DNA of 64,000 bases from Sodalis endosymbiont of Henestaris halophilus (GTDB taxonomy: Bacteria; Pseudomonadota; Gammaproteobacteria; Enterobacterales; Enterobacteriaceae). The DNA is taken from positions 1,178,001 through 1,242,000 of the forward strand of contig NZ_LT897836.1 in the NCBI RefSeq assembly GCF_900161835.1. Reading direction: 5' to 3'. Of this stretch, positions 46,227 to 58,996 are shown piece after piece. A model generated the notes under the pieces. The model did no database searches and was not told where the DNA came from. It saw only the letters and a list, made by a program, of their open reading frames with translations. Made by a program: the position numbers and the translations under genes. Position 1 is the stretch's first letter; each line of letters starts with the position of its first letter.

Positions 46227-46419
46227 CTTTTTTTGTTAAGTTAAGCGGTACGGGGCTATGTTCGCATTTTTAAAATTATAACAATAATTACCTAGCAACA
46301 GATGCTAGATAAAAGATTTTTTGATCTATAAGGCTTGTCGACAAAGGCAAATGTTTTTTGAATTTTAATCAAGCAATAATTTGCTATAGTTTTTATTAAG
46401 ATAAGCACCTAAGATGTTA

Positions 46420-46720
46420 AACTGATACCGCTGTCTTTGCGGAACAATGGCTTGGTGTCCCCATAATACTATCCCCTCTTCAGTGACAACATCAATCTGT
46501 CCACTGCTTAACATAACGTGTCAATAGCAATCAATTGCTCTACTTAATGATAAACGTTATTTGCCATCTGAGTATCACGCAGAAAAAATTCCGCTTATCG
46601 TCAGCGGAGGTAACCTTACCCCCAAAATATCCCTGACCCCTAATAAATACCGTAGCGCTTTCTATACGTCCCACTTACCGGGAAAACCGAAGACTAAATA
46701 CCCATCACTTTTAACCTCAT
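46420..46720 (-). pseudogene. lpoB: Possible fossil of lpoB
   Basis: On the minus strand a frame ends with DVVTEEGIVLWGHQAIVPQRQ, like the LpoB end LMLVQTGEIIWSGKGAVSQQ, and further upstream DGYLVFGF...KALRYLLGVRDILGVR resembles NGKFTLVS...AKQQLGLSPQDSLGTR. lpoB lies two genes upstream of ycfP in E. coli (after nagZ and thiK), which would then be deleted. The match is moderate. Confidence 0.4.
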
Positions 46721-49700
46721 ACCCTATCTAGTTGATATAATTATGCATTGACACTATAGCAATTCTAACTAATGACAAATTTATAGCCGCTATGCGGTAA
46801 TAGCTCTTATAATAGATTTTAGTTTACCACAGTCGTCCAGGTCAACACCTAGAACCTTTTAATATTGCTAGGAATGTCATCTCGCAGTTAGTACCCCTTT
46901 CAAACTTAAAGACATGTAATATTATTGCGGTAAAATTAAAAGTAAAAAGACGTCTTCGATCATGTTAGATAAAAAGACGCGGGCAGTTTGTATATTTGAT
47001 TCATATCTAATGTGAAACATTTTTATGAATAGCCTTAAACAATTAAATATCAACTACGTTGATATACTAGGTAGTATGATATTTAATACAACTCGTAAAT
47101 ACAACAATAATGTATTTGCTGCATTAATATAGGGCAAAATTTTTTTACCTTATTTAAGGTACGATAAAATCGGCAGAAACCTATATTAAGTATTATGTTA
47201 TTTATTTATCCTAATGTATCAACAGTAAACTAGCTATACAAGACAGCTTAATTGCATAATGCGATGTATTTTATATTTTATATAAAAATATCTTATTTAT
47301 GTATGCTAGCAACATACAGACGACGACTTATGTCGTACTTAATATAATTATATCAAGCAAGTGTTATTTTATTATCTCGTTTGAATTCATAAGGTTAATA
47401 ACAGTTTTCCTTTTTAAAATGCGTGATAAAATACTCTGTAAATTACTTACAACTTAAATCATGAAATTACCAAAGAAGACTTAATTTCTATATTGTATCA
47501 TCATGTTTTCTTTTTTAGTATTAATGATAACCTTATGTATAATTAATTCGAAAGAAGTATTCTACTAATACTTTATTCGGTAAGATTACTGACGATATAA
47601 CAAATGATATAATAAATAGTGTTGTATGTTTTAATGGTTATTATAGGATGTGGCAACCACGGGAAGCAACTCTAGGGCGGTAGAAGGGGCTTCTCTTTCT
47701 GATATGCAGATTTCTTTACTACATGTGTTTTTCCCATTTGCCATCTGTTAACATTTTTATCAACCCCTCATCATATGCAAATAAAAGTTAAGCCCTAAAC
47801 AAAGGGCATTAATTTTTTATAGCGCCGGAGCTTAACTGCCTAAACTCTAGTTACTTATTGACGTTAGCTCAATTACCGTACGGTAAAATATAGCCATATT
47901 TTTATTTATTATCCTACGTCATCACTGACATGCTCACCGTTATAATAATCCGGCAATTATTGATCATTAGCTACAAAAACCTCAGTGAGAACATGATTAA
48001 AATAATAATTAGCCAAAAGATTTTATATTTAGGACGAATGCTGTACGGATTTGTGACGAGGTTGACTCCCCAAAAGACTTTTGTTAAAATTAACATAGTG
48101 ATAATGAAATTATCAGGTTGTGAATGCAGCTACAAACCTTGTGTTTATGGAGACAATGACAGCAATATTATCTTATCTGACGTTATAATATTAAGAGCGA
48201 TAATCAGTAAAGTTTGGTTAGTATAATCCTATTAAATATTATCGTTTAATAAAGTCAAATTTATCTTTACTTTTAAATACAGATTTAATTTTCTATAAAC
48301 AACAGATGCTAAAGGTAATTAATTTCGGCATGGCATCAACAAAATGTTATTGCTAACTCCCTAGTATTGAAGAGGATTTGACGCCATGTAGCCGAGTCAA
48401 ATGTTATCACACATGAAGCAAAAGTGATTTTATGATACCAACAAATAGCACTATGTAATAAAACAGATAGCTAACTGATTCAAAGAAAATTTGAATCAAG
48501 GATCTAAAGTGCATAATTTGTTATTGCACACAGGGCAATAAGCAGTATTGTCTCTTCCCAATATTTACCTCATTTATTTTACGCTGGAATCTCTACCCCT
48601 ACCTTACATAGGAAAGATAATATTCCTAGCTTAAATTCATATGCAATCTTGACTACTTCGCCGTCTAATATATAAAAATGTGCAAGTGATAACCTATCTA
48701 AGCGATCTTAACCTAACTTACTTATTTTAACCTCGCACTTATCACTTTATACGCGGCTTTATCATTTACTTATCAGTTACGTGCACGGCCTAATTAGCCG
48801 GAATTGGTTTTCACAAATAATTATTTTGTCATTTGCCACTAAAATCATTAGTTTTTTGACCTACAAGCGATTTCAGGATGAAAATAAAAAATTATTTAAA
48901 TAGTTGCAAAAAATGTAATGATTGATGTTACGCTGAGATTAAACTTAACATGGTAGCCGCGGAACCACTTCAGTAAACATCATTCCCTTATTAGTAGAAA
49001 AAATTTCATTTAAATCGAAATAGTTTAAAACTAGTAATGTAATTGACATTAGCGATACTATCATCATGACTACTAATGAGATGGCAAAACATCCATTAAT
49101 ATACGATATTTTCGCCCTTATACTACTCACACTATCGGTGGAATAAAATTCACTAACACTTCCACGGCCTACTATTATTGCAATAATGTATAACTCAATA
49201 TTTACTGCTCAGTATGAGGAGAAAATAGTTTTATATTACTTAATAGGTCTTGCGCGGTGTGATCGAATGTCGTTATGGCAATGACAATGAAGGTGGTATA
49301 AAGGTAACCCTTATTACCAAACTTAAGGCTTACCAATAGAAATACTCACGAAATGAGTATTACAACGTGTCGCAATATTAAAATTGATGGCTCAATGTAT
49401 CGTACCTATTTTAGTCTTGACAGCAAGCTGAGTAAATATAGTTCAACCTACGTTTGTTCGGCTGGCAAAGCAAAAGTCACGCAGCTTCAAAAACTATTAA
49501 CAACGATCATTAGTCCCAATGCACCATAATACTTATACCTAGACTTTGTCCGCCTAACGCAAAAGAATAATTAAAAACATTTACAATTTGTTACTGCTAA
49601 ACTGAAAATTTTAGCCGATGTAATAACTAAATTTTAAAGTAGCTAACGGGTAGGCAAAACAACTTTTATGCCTGCAATACAAAAAATACTAACACAAGAG

Positions 49701-51307
49701 TTTTGATGTAATCTAGTACAAAAAACTCAAGGCATCTATTAAGGATACTTGTTTTATAACTTAGCATGGAACATGCAATAAAAACATCAGCTTCATTGAC
49801 TAGATATAAAAACATTATAAGAAGAAAACCTCATAACTAACGAATTCATGAAAGACTGAAAGGTAGTGCTGAAGGAACTTTATTCTATGTTGGATTCAAC
49901 ACTATCAAGTTGTGATGATTATAGTTCTACAATGAAATTAGTATTTCAGCATGAGGTTTAGCAGATTGTGACACCAGGTGATACATTGAATTATTAGACA
50001 ATATAAAATATCTCTACGTTACTATTCAGGAGATCTACGGCGATATCATTAAAATTATAGATACTATCGAATACAGTTTTGCTTCTTCAGCGTAAAATTT
50101 GATTATTTGCCAAGGATAATAATCAGTTGACTAACTGTACAATATTATTAGATGCAGCCTGCATTTCAACTATTACTTGTTATCTTCAAAATTATGGTAG
50201 TTTACTTTCCAAGTATCTCAAACCTTAAGTTACGATTTAAAACTGAAAATGATCATTGCAAGCGCTTTAAAAAAATTTTTTTCTATAAACCAACTTCTTA
50301 ATTATGTGTTTACAACAAGGTCGGAGTTGTTGCCGAAATAGCGCTACTGGCTACTAACTTCACGATAATTGAGATATAGATACCTAAACCAGCATCACAT
50401 AAATACATGAGTCTTTCATTAAACATGAAGTTTTAAAGCAGAATTAACCAAATGCCGCGATTGTTACCGCAATAAAATAACAGGTAGACATTTTTATTTA
50501 TGAGTATGTCTATTAACGACATACCATGGAGATGTTTTGCGCTAAAATATATTAATAGCAATAACACAAGAGCTTAAAAATAAGTTGAATGTTTTAATCA
50601 GCAAAACACTGGTTAAACTAACACGATGTATACTAAATTATCAAAACAAAAAATCATCGATAACTATTTGTTTATTAATTATTTAAAATTTATTTTTAAT
50701 TTTACGATGAGATGACCAACTATTACCAATTTGCTTATGCAAAGCAACTCTAAACTGTATATCTATAAAAACTAAAGAAACACAATTACAACATAAGCTG
50801 GGAACCGCCAGATAGTTGCGCAAAATATCCTTCTACGCTTATAATCAGAGCATAGGATGGGTGATGAAGAGGTGAATAAGCTTATCAAAAGCTTGGTTAA
50901 GCGATGTATTGCTAGAATTTATCGTCAAGTAGTCACTAATCTAATTAACCACAAACCACTTATTTACATGTGGTTAAGCAGCAGTGGTTTCCACCTCGGA
51001 TACAAGATATGCTCGACGTTGAAGCATCATGGCAATATGATATGGTTTCTCCGGCATATAAGTTAAATCATGCCGCACAAACTACCCTCTCGGTATGATC
51101 ATTAAACCTATTAGGGAGCTTTGGCGCCAAAAAAATAAAAACGCCGTACCAAATTATCACAATAGATCTTAATTTTAAGATATGTGTAACCAAAATGACA
51201 ATTAAAGAATCTGATTAATTATTTCGATTTTTTCTATCCTGCCCCATATCCTAAGAGTAATATAATGATTGCTTAAACTAAGCAGATATCTTCTTAGAGA
51301 TTAAAAA
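46721..51307. other. Desert between lpoB fossil and the purine permease
   Basis: About 4.6 kb with only short AT-rich frames. The synteny block that includes ndh ends here and that of sbcB begins, so a rearrangement joint lies within. No RNA gene or strong hairpin was noticed. Confidence 0.55.
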
Positions 51308-52603
51308 ATGTTAGAAAAACTATTTAAATTGACAGAGCACCGTACAACGGTACGTACTGAGATAGTCGCGGGTTTAACTACTTTTTTGGCAATGGCATAT
51401 ATCTTGTTTGTCAACCCAAATATTTTGGGATACACCGGTATGGATAAAGGATCGGTGTTTGTCGCAACTTGTCTCGCGGCGGCGATAGGTTCAATATTGA
51501 TGGGAGTGATAGCTAATTATCCGATCGCTCTAGCTCCCGGTATGGGGCTGAATACCTTTTTCACCTATACCGTGGTTTTGCATATGGGGTACACTTGGCA
51601 GATAGCATTAGGATCAGTGTTTCTATCAGCTATGATTTTATTTACGCTATCGATTTTAAAAATTCGCGAATGGATGATCACCAGCATCCCTTTGCCGCTA
51701 CGTTCAGGTATTTCCGCTGGTATAGGGTTGTTTCTGGCTATTACTGCATTGCAGAATGCCGGCATAGTAGTCGATAATTCGGCGACGCTGATCGGCCTTG
51801 GTGATCTCACCCGGCCGAACTCGCTTTTTGCCATACTGTGCTTCATTGTCATCGTGGTGTTAGAAGCACGCCGCGTACCGGGTGCGGTATTAATTAGTAT
51901 TTTAGCGATTACTTTTTTGTCTATTACAGTCGGCATTAGCTCGTTTAGCGGTTTTATCTCCATGCCGCCGTCTATTGTTCCTACTTTTCTGCAGCTAGAT
52001 ATCTGCAGTGCTTTAGATATATCTTTGGTAAGCGTCATTGTTGCTTTTTTGTTTGTGGACGTGTTTGATAATTCCGGTACACTTATAGGTGTGCTCACAC
52101 GAGCAGGACTTGTGGATGAACAAGGGAAAATTCCTAAAATGGGAAAAGCGCTATTAGCCGATAGTACTGCCGCTTTGTTTGGTTCATTGTTAGGTACGTC
52201 AACTACCACCAGCTATATCGAATCCGTAGCAGGCGTTAGCGCGGGCGGACGCACAGGTTTAACAGCAATTATTGTCGGAATACTGTTCTTGTTAAGCCTT
52301 TTTTTTGCGCCCTTAGCATCAAGCGTACCAGCGTTTGCTACAGCACCGGCAATGTTGTTTGTAGCGGTATTAATGATCTCTGAACTAGCAGAAATTGACT
52401 GGAAAGATATCACCGTATCAGCTCCAGTCACCATCACAGCTCTGGCCATGCCATTAACTTATTCGATTGTGAACGGAATAGCATTTGGTATAATTACCTG
52501 GACGTTGGTAAAATTGTTGACTGGCCTCTATCGTGATCTTAACGCGACACTAATGATACTATCAATGTTGTTTATAATCAAGCTAGGTTGGCTGCACACC
52601 TGA
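51308..52603 (+). CDS. NCS2-family purine permease (adenine type)
   Basis: A 431-aa inner-membrane protein of the AzgA-like branch of NCS2 transporters, close to E. coli AdeP/AdeQ: proton-driven uptake of adenine or another purine base. It has the family start LFKLTEHRTTVRTEIVAGLTT, the APGMGLN motif near residue 78 and the FDNSGTL signature near 253, with VGGRTG-like SAGGRTGLTA near 311. Twelve or more hydrophobic segments cover the length. The exact substrate cannot be settled by eye, so no symbol is given. It may supply purines alongside PurB. Nothing looks truncated. Confidence 0.88.
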   Translation: MLEKLFKLTEHRTTVRTEIVAGLTTFLAMAYILFVNPNILGYTGMDKGSVFVATCLAAAIGSILMGVIANYPIALAPGMGLNTFFTYTVVLHMGYTWQIALGSVFLSAMILFTLSILKIREWMITSIPLPLRSGISAGIGLFLAITALQNAGIVVDNSATLIGLGDLTRPNSLFAILCFIVIVVLEARRVPGAVLISILAITFLSITVGISSFSGFISMPPSIVPTFLQLDICSALDISLVSVIVAFLFVDVFDNSGTLIGVLTRAGLVDEQGKIPKMGKALLADSTAALFGSLLGTSTTTSYIESVAGVSAGGRTGLTAIIVGILFLLSLFFAPLASSVPAFATAPAMLFVAVLMISELAEIDWKDITVSAPVTITALAMPLTYSIVNGIAFGIITWTLVKLLTGLYRDLNATLMILSMLFIIKLGWLHT

Positions 52604-54202
52604 AACGCTGTCGTGGGTGGGCTGTCTCAAAAGCCATTATCAATTAACTGCGGTTATGACATTACTCTCTATCTTTTACAGGTGACTTAATAAATTCAGT
52701 AGAACGTATTTTTGCTTAGGGATAAGATAAGCCCTACAAAGCTTGTAACGACTGATCACTTGATAAGCGAGGTTCCTGTATGACTACATAAGGCTTACGA
52801 TTGCCGTGGCCGGATTAGAAAACCTGATCATAGTAAAAATTATGTGCCGGCATGACAATTTGGCACCGATACATCTGACGACGAAAGTTAAATCTCTATA
52901 AATTGCAACTTTAAAGTCTTAATGCATAATCCGACATATACATCGCTTAAAAATAGAATGTAGTTGTACGCACATAATAGCAGAGATATCACAAGAATCG
53001 CTCACACGGTAACATGTAAAGCTGCATAATACTACAGCGTATGAGCAAACATCTCCAATTTAACAATACATGGGCGGCCTGCCCAGAAAATAATCATTCA
53101 TCTATGCTGTACAAGATATGTACGTATGGTACATGGAATTAATGTCCAATTACTTAATTTATGTTTTGCCTGAAACATAAATACTTAAATTTAGTTTGAC
53201 CTTCATTGCGCCACTAACTAATTTATTTAATATCCAAAATGCTTTTCATCTACAATCGTGCAGTCTAGACTAAACCGACCATATGTCTCCAACTCTTGTA
53301 AAGCATCGAATCGACAAACGTGCTAAAAGATGGGATGTTAACCCGCGCGCAGAGCCTGTCTTTAGCAGAAATAAATGTAGTAGTAGCTTAGCTATTGCCT
53401 ATATTTTTACCATATGACGTTTTATGAAATAACGAAGGGTAATTTATTAGCGCGTTAACCACCACATGCTTTATTATAAACAAGCAAATCAACAAAGACT
53501 TGACTGGATAGATATTTAAAAGCATAGGAGGAATAGTCAACGGCGAGCTCTGGTCTCCGTACTAGCTCATATCTCTCAAGCTAATGGGGTGGGGGTCATC
53601 AATTACAGTACAAATATACGCGCTGTAGTTGATGTCCCTATGATCTCTATTCTACCGACAGTGCCTGAACTCAAACTAGAATCGTCTAAATAAGGAGCTA
53701 GACATAATCGTCAATATCTTTGGGAAGATTGTGCCGGAAATAATTATGGACTATTTTAACAGTATTATACTTAGTTATTAACAATGGCCACTATCTACGA
53801 CTGTAAAGTTAACCAAAACCATAAAGCAAAACGAGAAGATACTGCAGCTATTGTTATTGGTCTGGCGTGATACTTGAATTGCCCATCGTGCCGATCGGTA
53901 TGGCATCTATGCCGTAAGGCATAAAAACAATACAACGAAATTATTTCTGCGACGTGGAAATGCTTATAAATATTTCAGTAATTACAAATTATAAGTTATC
54001 TTAGTGGAAGATCAGGTGATAAACACTTTTGTCTCCTCGTAAAAGGATACAAATCATATATACTTGAACTTGGCGCACATAAACAATGTTTGTTGTTTGA
54101 TCATTAAGATCAGCATATAGCTATAAGTGATTTTTTATCATAAAACAATTAGTTATAAATGATTTATGTAGCAAATTACTACCATAAGGAGTTAATCTAG
54201 TC
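52604..54202. other. Gap between permease and sbcB
   Basis: About 1.6 kb without a gene. dacD and plaP are near sbcB in E. coli, but I could not read their remains. Base composition near 53,500-53,700 is less AT-rich than elsewhere, hinting at a younger relic. Confidence 0.45.
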
Positions 54203-55624
54203 ATGAATGACCCGCTTGCGCAACCCACATTTCTAATTCACGATTATGAAACATTTGGTAAACATCCAGCACTTGATCGTCCGGCACAGTTTGCAGGTAT
54301 TCGCGTTAACAGCCAGTTCGAAATACTAAGCAAACCAGAAGTTTTTTTTTGTCGCCCGGCAGACGATTATTTACCAGATCCGGAGGCGGTGCTTATTACC
54401 GGCATTACACCACAACAGGCGTTACGTAACGGCGTTATTGAAGCTGAATTCGCCCGCCGCATTCACCAATTATTCACTGTGCCAGATACATGTATAATAG
54501 GATATAATAATGTGAGATTCGATGATGAAGTTAGTCGAAACTTATTTTATCGTAACTTTTACGATCCTTATAGTTGGAGCTGGCAGCTAGGTAATTCCCG
54601 GTGGGACCTGCTAGATGTTTTGCGAGCCTGCTATGCTCTACGACCTGATGGAATTACATGGCCATTAAATGATAAGGGGTTACCAAGTTTTCGGTTAAAA
54701 CATTTGACTAATGCGAACAGGATTGAACATGATCACTCTCATGACGCCCTAGCCGATGTATACGCGACTTTAGCAATGGCCAAATTGATGCGACTGGCAC
54801 AACCGATGCTGTTTGATTATCTCTACCGACACCGCGGTAAGCATCAATTAAAAACACTAATTAACATTGAGACCATGAAACCGCTAGTCTATGTTTCATG
54901 TATGTTCGATGCCGATCGAGGATATACCGCCTGGATTGCACCATTAGCCTGGCATCCCAACAATAAAAATGCACTAATCGCCTGCGATCTGAGTGGCGAT
55001 ATGAAGGTCCTTGAAAATTTGGATAGCGACGAGCTGCGAACCAGGCTATATACACAGCACAGCAAACTTGGCGATGATGCTGCGGTACCGCTGAAATTAA
55101 TACATCTGAATAAATGCCCGATACTAGCACCCGCAAACACCCTGAGACCGACAGATGCGGAACGACTTGGCATCTACCGGCAGCGCTGTCTAGATAACCT
55201 TAATTGGCTGCGGAACCGACCGAAAGTCAGGGAAAAATGTGTGGTATTGTTTGCTGAAAACGCACCTTTTAAGCCGTCGAATGACGTAGATGCGCAGTTG
55301 TATAGCGGGTTTTTTAGCAAAGAAGATCGCGCCGCAATGAATATTATTCATGCTACTCTTCCAGAAAATCTGCCGGCTTTAAATATCAGCTTTTTTGATC
55401 CCCGCCTGAAGCCACTACTATTCCGCTACCGTGCACGTAATTTTCCTTACACGTTAGATCCAGATGAGCAGTTACGTTGGTTAAAACACCGTAAAACCAA
55501 CTTTACCCATATACGGATAGAAGCTTATGTACATCAATTAGAGGCACTGTATAAAATATATAAAGTGGATGAACAAAAAAAACTGCTGCTCCGCGCACTA
55601 TTTGAGTATTTACAAATATTTTAA
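54203..55624 (+). CDS. sbcB: Exodeoxyribonuclease I
   Basis: SbcB digests single-stranded DNA from the 3' end and works in mismatch repair and recombination. The 473-aa product is near the E. coli length (475). The DEDDh active site is present: Asp14 and Glu16 in HDYETFG, the NNVRFDDEV segment with its Asp near 107, and the HSHDALADVYAT motif near 180 with the catalytic His and Asp. The SH3-like and helical C-terminal parts are complete. AAGGAG lies 11 bases before the ATG. Its retention contrasts with the loss of recO and recN in this window. Confidence 0.96.
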   Translation: MNDPLAQPTFLIHDYETFGKHPALDRPAQFAGIRVNSQFEILSKPEVFFCRPADDYLPDPEAVLITGITPQQALRNGVIEAEFARRIHQLFTVPDTCIIGYNNVRFDDEVSRNLFYRNFYDPYSWSWQLGNSRWDLLDVLRACYALRPDGITWPLNDKGLPSFRLKHLTNANRIEHDHSHDALADVYATLAMAKLMRLAQPMLFDYLYRHRGKHQLKTLINIETMKPLVYVSCMFDADRGYTAWIAPLAWHPNNKNALIACDLSGDMKVLENLDSDELRTRLYTQHSKLGDDAAVPLKLIHLNKCPILAPANTLRPTDAERLGIYRQRCLDNLNWLRNRPKVREKCVVLFAENAPFKPSNDVDAQLYSGFFSKEDRAAMNIIHATLPENLPALNISFFDPRLKPLLFRYRARNFPYTLDPDEQLRWLKHRKTNFTHIRIEAYVHQLEALYKIYKVDEQKKLLLRALFEYLQIF

Positions 55625-57589
55625 CATCAAAGTAGCGATGAAAACACTAATTTACTAGCATATAGTTAAACGAAACTAAGTGTTGTACGCCTAATAGAGT
55701 TCGTAAACGCAATTGCGGTAAACACATAAAATAGATATACATTCTCAACACATACCTATCAGGCAAGATAGAATATCGTTAATAAAGCAAAATCACTATA
55801 TGGTAAGCTTTACTTATTGAAAATTAAAATTGTACAAAATACTTCCGATAAGAGCCATAATAATACTGCAAAAGTGCTATAGTACATAGATACTATATGC
55901 CAACACCAGATGCCAGGTGCATCACGTGATGCAAAAAAAACAAAAACCACCTGTCTAAAAAGCTTTCCCGCGCTACATAACCACAGTTTCTAAAAGTTAT
56001 GCGTATAAATATTGAAAGCGGCACTATTACCAGATATAAAAAGTACCCGCAATAAAATTATTAGTGAAATTATCACCGCATCTAGTATGCTGCGTTTATT
56101 TAAGCAATGAACTTATACAGTGAAATCATAAGAACGCGAACACATACTCTTTGCATTTGTAAATATGAAAATTACATGGCATTTTTAGACAAAACAACGG
56201 CATGTTTAATAAAAATTAATGCTTTTTACTTTCATTATCTTGCTAATCGCAAGCAGGATGCTATTCATTAGCATGAGAAGAAATGTAATATCACAATAGT
56301 TGTTTTATTAAGATATTTAACAAAAAATACTAACAGATAAGTTACTGCAACGATAATTAATATCATTATTTATCACAATAGAAAGATATGCAATAGCATG
56401 CATTTTGCTTCTAAGAAAAATAATTTGTTATTAAATGCTTTAACGCTAACTTACAACTAACATGGTTAGGTTTATCTACAAACGCTATAACTTATTAGTA
56501 GTAAAATTAAAATTAACTTATTATTTTAATTTATTAGTGATAAAGTTTTTAATTGAGATGAAAACATTCATACAGATAAAATCTATAAAATTATTAACTT
56601 ATCGTGATGATCAAAATAAAGTGCTAATCATTTTACTTAGATATTAATAAGGTAAAATCCTTTACTAAATAAATGCTAATTAGCGTATCGATAATTAGCA
56701 AGCGATGTTTTAGCGAGACTTTACCTACAACTAATTGAATAATTTATACATTATTACAATTTTGCTTTGAACATCAGACAGCTGATTTGTAGGTTATTAA
56801 AATACACATTTAATATATATTGATTAGATATACAAATAACTGCATATTTTATTGTCTCTATCAGACTTAACTTAATAAAAAATAGATAAAATCTATTAAT
56901 TACGTTATGCGATTATAGTATGAAATTTTCTAAAAACTAAAAGTGGTATCACAAGATCATCTGTATTGATCTTAATCAACTTAGCCATAAAGCATCTTAA
57001 GTAGAAAGTCTTACATTGACAAGTAAGATAAGTTACATATAACTCCTTGATTTACCTCTCTAAAATATTTAGAGTTATGGTTTAGCCATATTATCTGCAT
57101 AAAGTAATAATGCATCATTATTAATGATTTTATCAGATATTAATAAATAAATTATTTAATAAAATATCAAATAAGGTAATATTTAAAATCGTTATGTAAC
57201 ATTATGACATTACTGCCTAATTTAGCAGTAATCATAATGATAAACTAAGTTGATAAAAGAATTTTTCTTGGGGTTTTATAAAAATTAAAAGTTTTAATTA
57301 ATTATTTAGAATTTAATGATGTAAAACTTTATTTTAAATTAATTTAACATGTTGCTTTATCACATAATTTGTCTTTGTTTAATATCTTTTAAGTTAAATT
57401 AACTATATATACATGGATGCTTACTTTAAACATCACGATTTCATATTAATTGATTAGCTTTCATTTACATGAGTTATAGATAGGGAACAAAACGGCTGAT
57501 GTAATTTGTAATTACTCCGCTAAATAAACCCCTAAACTGAATTTATCCGTTACATTACTTACTATGTCTACAAGTAGCTATTGTAAATT
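55625..57589. other. Gap between sbcB and gnd
   Basis: About 2 kb, very AT-rich. In E. coli the his operon and surface-polysaccharide genes lie between. No relic was readable. Confidence 0.55.
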
Positions 57590-58996
57590 TTACGCTGTCC
57601 ATTCCGTGTGAAAGACACCTTCCTTATCGATACGCTTATAGGTATGAGCGCCAAAATAATCACGCTGAGCTTGAATCAAGTTAGCTGGCAAAACGGCAGA
57701 ACGATAACTATCATAATAAGCGACAGCAGCAGAGAATGTCGGCGTCGGGATGCCATGCTGAACCGCATATGCCACCACATAGCGCAACGCTTGCTGATAG
57801 TTATCAGTAATTTTTTTAAAATACGGTGATAACAAAAGGTTAGCGATAGTTGGTTCCTGGACATAAGCATCGGCAATTTTTTGCAAAAATTGCGCCCGAA
57901 TAATGCAGCCAGCTCGGAAGATTTTTGCGATTTCGCCGTAATTTAAATCCCAATGATTTTCACTTGAAGCTGCTTTTAATTGAGAAAATCCCTGAGCATA
58001 AGAAACTATTTTGCCTAAATAAAGTGCTTGGCGGACTTTTTCAATAAAGTTATCTTTATCACCGCTGAACTCTTCAGTTTGTGGTCCAGTCAGCACTTTT
58101 GATGCCTGTACACGATGCTGTTTTAAAGATGAAAGGTAACGAGCAAACACTGATTCGGTAATAAGACTTAGCGGCTCTCCCAAATCCAGCGAGCTCTGAC
58201 TGGTCCATTTACCAGTTCCTTTATTAGTCGCCTCATCGAGAATTACATCTACAAGAAACTGACCATGCTCATCCTTTTTTACAAAAATATTTTTTGTGAT
58301 GTCAATTAAGTAGCTGTTTAGCTCGCCTTCATTCCATTTTTTGAAAATGCTGGCCAACTCTTCATTGCTTAAATATAGCACATTTTTTAGTAGCGCATAA
58401 GCTTCGGCAATTAACTGCATGTCACCGTACTCGATGCCATTATGCACCATTTTAATATAATGACCGGCGCCATCAGGACCAATATAAGTCACACAAGCTT
58501 CACCGTCGGCGCGTGCAGCTATTTTTTTTAGGATTGGGGCTACAAGTTCATAGGCGTGTTTCTGTCCGCCGGGCATAATAGACGGACCCTTCAGCGCACC
58601 CTCTTCACCGCCAGAGAAGCCTGCACCGATAAAATTAAAACCATCTTTTGATAGCTCGCGGTTGCGGCGGATGGTATCCTTATAAAAGGTATTGCCACCG
58701 TCTATGATAATATCGCCCTTTTCCAAAAAGGGCTTTAGCAATTTAATGGTTTTATCGGTCCCTTCACCAGCCTTAACCATCAAAAGAATAAACCGCGGTT
58801 TTTTAAGCGAATGAACGAAACCTTCCATGCTATAGTAGGGAATCAGCTTTTTCATCGGATTTTTAGAGATTACTTCATCTGTTCTCTGACGAGACCGGTT
58901 AAAAATAGATACACTGTAACCGCGACTTTCAATGTTTAGCGCTAGGTTTCGACCCATTACTGCCATTCCGATGACGCCTATCTCTTGTTTAAACAT
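57590..58996 (-). CDS. gnd: 6-phosphogluconate dehydrogenase
   Basis: Gnd oxidatively decarboxylates 6-phosphogluconate to ribulose 5-phosphate with NADP, giving NADPH and pentose. The 468-aa length equals E. coli. The NADP-binding [10 protein letters not shown] is at residues 10-19, IIDGGNT near 97, and catalytic Lys182 and Glu189 in [17 protein letters not shown]. The C-terminus ends with the conserved [10 protein letters not shown]-like [19 protein letters not shown] lies seven bases before the ATG. NadK in this window provides the NADP it uses. Confidence 0.97.
   Translation of the reverse strand: MFKQEIGVIGMAVMGRNLALNIESRGYSVSIFNRSRQRTDEVISKNPMKKLIPYYSMEGFVHSLKKPRFILLMVKAGEGTDKTIKLLKPFLEKGDIIIDGGNTFYKDTIRRNRELSKDGFNFIGAGFSGGEEGALKGPSIMPGGQKHAYELVAPILKKIAARADGEACVTYIGPDGAGHYIKMVHNGIEYGDMQLIAEAYALLKNVLYLSNEELASIFKKWNEGELNSYLIDITKNIFVKKDEHGQFLVDVILDEATNKGTGKWTSQSSLDLGEPLSLITESVFARYLSSLKQHRVQASKVLTGPQTEEFSGDKDNFIEKVRQALYLGKIVSYAQGFSQLKAASSENHWDLNYGEIAKIFRAGCIIRAQFLQKIADAYVQEPTIANLLLSPYFKKITDNYQQALRYVVAYAVQHGIPTPTFSAAVAYYDSYRSAVLPANLIQAQRDYFGAHTYKRIDKEGVFHTEWTA

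Noticed and set aside
51565-52209. 214-codon frame antisense to the purine permease
   Set aside because: It is a shadow of the well-supported permease gene, as are similar antisense frames in mfd, nadB and lepA.
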